A stretch of 32,449 bases of DNA from Lentisphaeria bacterium UBA1791 (GTDB taxonomy: Bacteria; Verrucomicrobiota; Lentisphaeria; Victivallales; Victivallaceae): the NCBI GenBank assembly GCA_002314455.1, contig DCFZ01000018.1, positions 1 to 32,449 on the forward strand, written 5' to 3'. Positions within the stretch are counted from its first letter, which is position 1, and each line of letters opens with the position of its first letter. The notes below the pieces were generated by a model, which saw only the letters and a list, made by a program, of their open reading frames with translations, did no database searches and was not told the DNA's origin. Of the stretch, positions 31,255 to 32,449 are shown piece by piece. The position numbers were made by a program, and so were the translations under genes.

Positions 31255-32286
31255 TCAGCGCAACCCTGCGCCTTCGTCGATGCCGAAGCGGATGTTCATG
31301 CACTGGATCGCCTGCCCCGCCGCGCCCTTGGTCAGATTATCGATCACCGACGTGATGATGACCTTGTTGGTGTGCGCGTCGAAGTTGTAGCCGATTTCAC
31401 AGCAGTTGGTCATAAAAACGTACTTGGTGTCGGCGGGCCGTTTCGCCGGCAGAATGCGGACGAATTCCTCGTTTCCATAGGCTTTTTCAAGTGCTTCGCC
31501 GACCTTTTCGAGCGTGCAGTTTTCCTCGGCGTCGAGCAAAATCGTCGAGTTGATGCAACGGTTCATCGGCGCGAGGTGCGGAATGAAGTTGATTTTCATT
31601 TCCGGCACGCCGGCGGCGACTGCCATTTCCTGTTCGATTTCCGGCAGATGGCGGTGTCCGACGACGCCGTACGCCTTGAGGCTCTCGTTGCATTCGGGGA
31701 AAATGTAGGGCAGATCCACCTTGCGTCCCGCGCCGGTGACGCCGGAGCAACTGCAGACGACGACGTTGGTCGGCTTGACGAGCTTCGCCGCGAGCAACGG
31801 CGCCGTCGGCAGAATGGAGCTCGTCGGATAGCATCCGGCGCAGGCGACGAGGTCGCACGTTTTGAGCTTTTCGCGGTAAATTTCAGGCAACCCGTAAACC
31901 GCGCGCGACAGCAACTGCGGCGCGGGGTGATCGGCCTTGTAGTATTCCTTGTATTTCGCCGTACTGCGGAGCCGGAAATCGGCGGAAATGTCAAAGACCT
32001 TGACGCCGGCTTCGAGCAGCGGCACCGCAAATTCAGTCGCCAATCCGTGCGGCAACGCGAGGATCGCCGCATCGCACGTCGCGGCGATTTTCTGCACGTC
32101 CGGCTCGACGAAGTTCAGTTTCAAGCCGGTAAAACGGGGAAAGACCGACGAAACCGGTTCCCCCGCGTTTTTGCGCGACGTGACGGCGACGATTTCCGCC
32201 ATCGGATGACGCAACAGCAAACGAAGCAATTCCTCGCCGGCGTAACCGCTGGCGCCAAAAATCGCGACCCGAATCTTACGATCCAT
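31255..32286 (-). CDS. argC: N-acetyl-gamma-glutamyl-phosphate reductase ArgC
   Basis: ArgC makes N-acetylglutamate semialdehyde with NADPH in arginine synthesis. The 343-residue product has the Rossmann motif IFGASGYAGEELLRLL, the nucleophilic Cys in ACAGCYPTSSIL, SGVTGAGRKVDL, and HRHLPEI followed by FIPHLAPMNRCI. Start 32286 is chosen because AAGGAG lies 7 bases upstream and family similarity begins at DRKIRVAIFG; the open frame to 32316 adds ten unrelated residues. The promoter is at 32325-32353. No other arg gene is nearby; holA follows in the same direction. Confidence 0.95.
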   Translation of the reverse strand: MDRKIRVAIFGASGYAGEELLRLLLRHPMAEIVAVTSRKNAGEPVSSVFPRFTGLKLNFVEPDVQKIAATCDAAILALPHGLATEFAVPLLEAGVKVFDISADFRLRSTAKYKEYYKADHPAPQLLSRAVYGLPEIYREKLKTCDLVACAGCYPTSSILPTAPLLAAKLVKPTNVVVCSCSGVTGAGRKVDLPYIFPECNESLKAYGVVGHRHLPEIEQEMAVAAGVPEMKINFIPHLAPMNRCINSTILLDAEENCTLEKVGEALEKAYGNEEFVRILPAKRPADTKYVFMTNCCEIGYNFDAHTNKVIITSVIDNLTKGAAGQAIQCMNIRFGIDEGAGLR

Positions 32287-32324
32287 ATTTTCATCTCCTT
32301 TTTGACCTTGAAGCAAACCGATAT

Positions 32325-32353
32325 AATATAGTCACCAAGCCGGGGAATTGCAA
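32325..32353 (-). promoter_or_regulatory. Promoter of argC-holA
   Basis: Minus strand: TTGCAA (32348-32353), 17-bp spacer, TATATT (32325-32330) followed by A. The leader is about 35 nt. It lies only 10 bases from a transposon-end-like sequence. Confidence 0.8.
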
Positions 32354-32362
32354 ATAAAAAAA

Positions 32363-32377
32363 GGGGCTGTTGCAAAA
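32363..32377. repeat. Possible insertion-sequence terminal inverted repeat
   Basis: GGGGCTGTTGCAAAA resembles the outer ends of several IS families, many of which begin with a G-rich CTGTTGCAAA or CTGTCGCAAA. It is 70-90 bases from the window edge, so the partner end and transposase would lie outside. A small AACCT/AGGTT hairpin follows (32376-32389). No coding sequence can be judged in the remaining bases. Confidence 0.35.
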
Positions 32378-32449
32378 CCTGCCAAGGTTAAGTAACAGGG
32401 GCGTTTGGGCAAGCGCAGAGCTACGTACCGCGCCGCGGGACACCCATTT

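Noticed and set aside
1..32449. CRISPR arrays, toxin-antitoxin pairs, restriction or phage-defence genes
   Set aside because: No direct repeats with spacers were seen, and no paired small genes or defence motifs. The ABC-F protein and the aldolase fit ordinary cellular roles.

Overview
The window looks like a chromosomal segment of a Gram-negative (diderm) bacterium with a GC-rich genome, most likely from the Lentisphaerota/Verrucomicrobiota side of the PVC group. Outer-membrane and periplasmic machinery is present (LptF-type LPS permease, TolB, a lipoprotein, Sec-type signal peptides). There is also a pseudopilin with the H-X9-DG signature that is abundant in Lentisphaerota, Verrucomicrobiota and Planctomycetes. 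The phylum assignment is inference from gene families, since no marker gene was compared. No phage, CRISPR array or complete insertion sequence was found; only the two edges and the 1.8-2.2 kb stretch look disturbed.

Layout. 1-280: hairpin-rich noncoding DNA behind a tRNA-Val(GAC). 441-1653 (minus): three small exported proteins with ATGA overlaps, the last made of tandem repeats. 1735-2166: two 5'-truncated gene remnants placed head to head. 2207-8059 (minus): class II aldolase, RNA uracil methyltransferase, ABC-F ATPase and sigma-54. 8261-15351 (plus): a type II secretion/type IV pilus assembly operon with two GspE-type ATPases, GspF, type III pantothenate kinase, shikimate dehydrogenase and prepilin peptidase. 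15416-18381 (plus): cyclophilin, TolB and FolC. 18378-19688 (minus): LptF/LptG permease, divergent from an unknown gene at 19773. 20302-23711 (plus): a cobalamin riboswitch followed by a pseudopilin and a BtuF-BtuC-BtuD importer. 23838-25664: a homocysteine methyltransferase/methylene-THF reductase fusion, with a strong terminator. 25895-30157 (plus): PurA, RodA, ThiD and an amidase. 30150-32286 (minus): ArgC and HolA.

How the parts fit. Three loci share a folate/B12/methionine theme: the riboswitch-controlled B12 importer, the homocysteine methyltransferase-MTHFR fusion directly behind it, and FolC. Two loci share a pilin theme: the assembly ATPases, platform protein and prepilin peptidase at 8-15 kb, and the pseudopilin at 20.5 kb that depends on such machinery. 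The most unusual observation joins both: the first gene behind the B12 riboswitch is a pseudopilin, translationally coupled to btuF by an ATGA overlap. A pseudopilin therefore appears to belong to the B12 uptake regulon.

Regulation. Eleven promoters can be read by eye. All have a TTG/TTT-type -35 box and a spacer of exactly 17 bp. Eight have TATATT as the -10 box, one has CATATT and two have TATTTT. Two of these promoters (lptF and the gene at 19773) are divergent and share their -35 bases. The purA promoter carries a perfect inverted repeat across its spacer.
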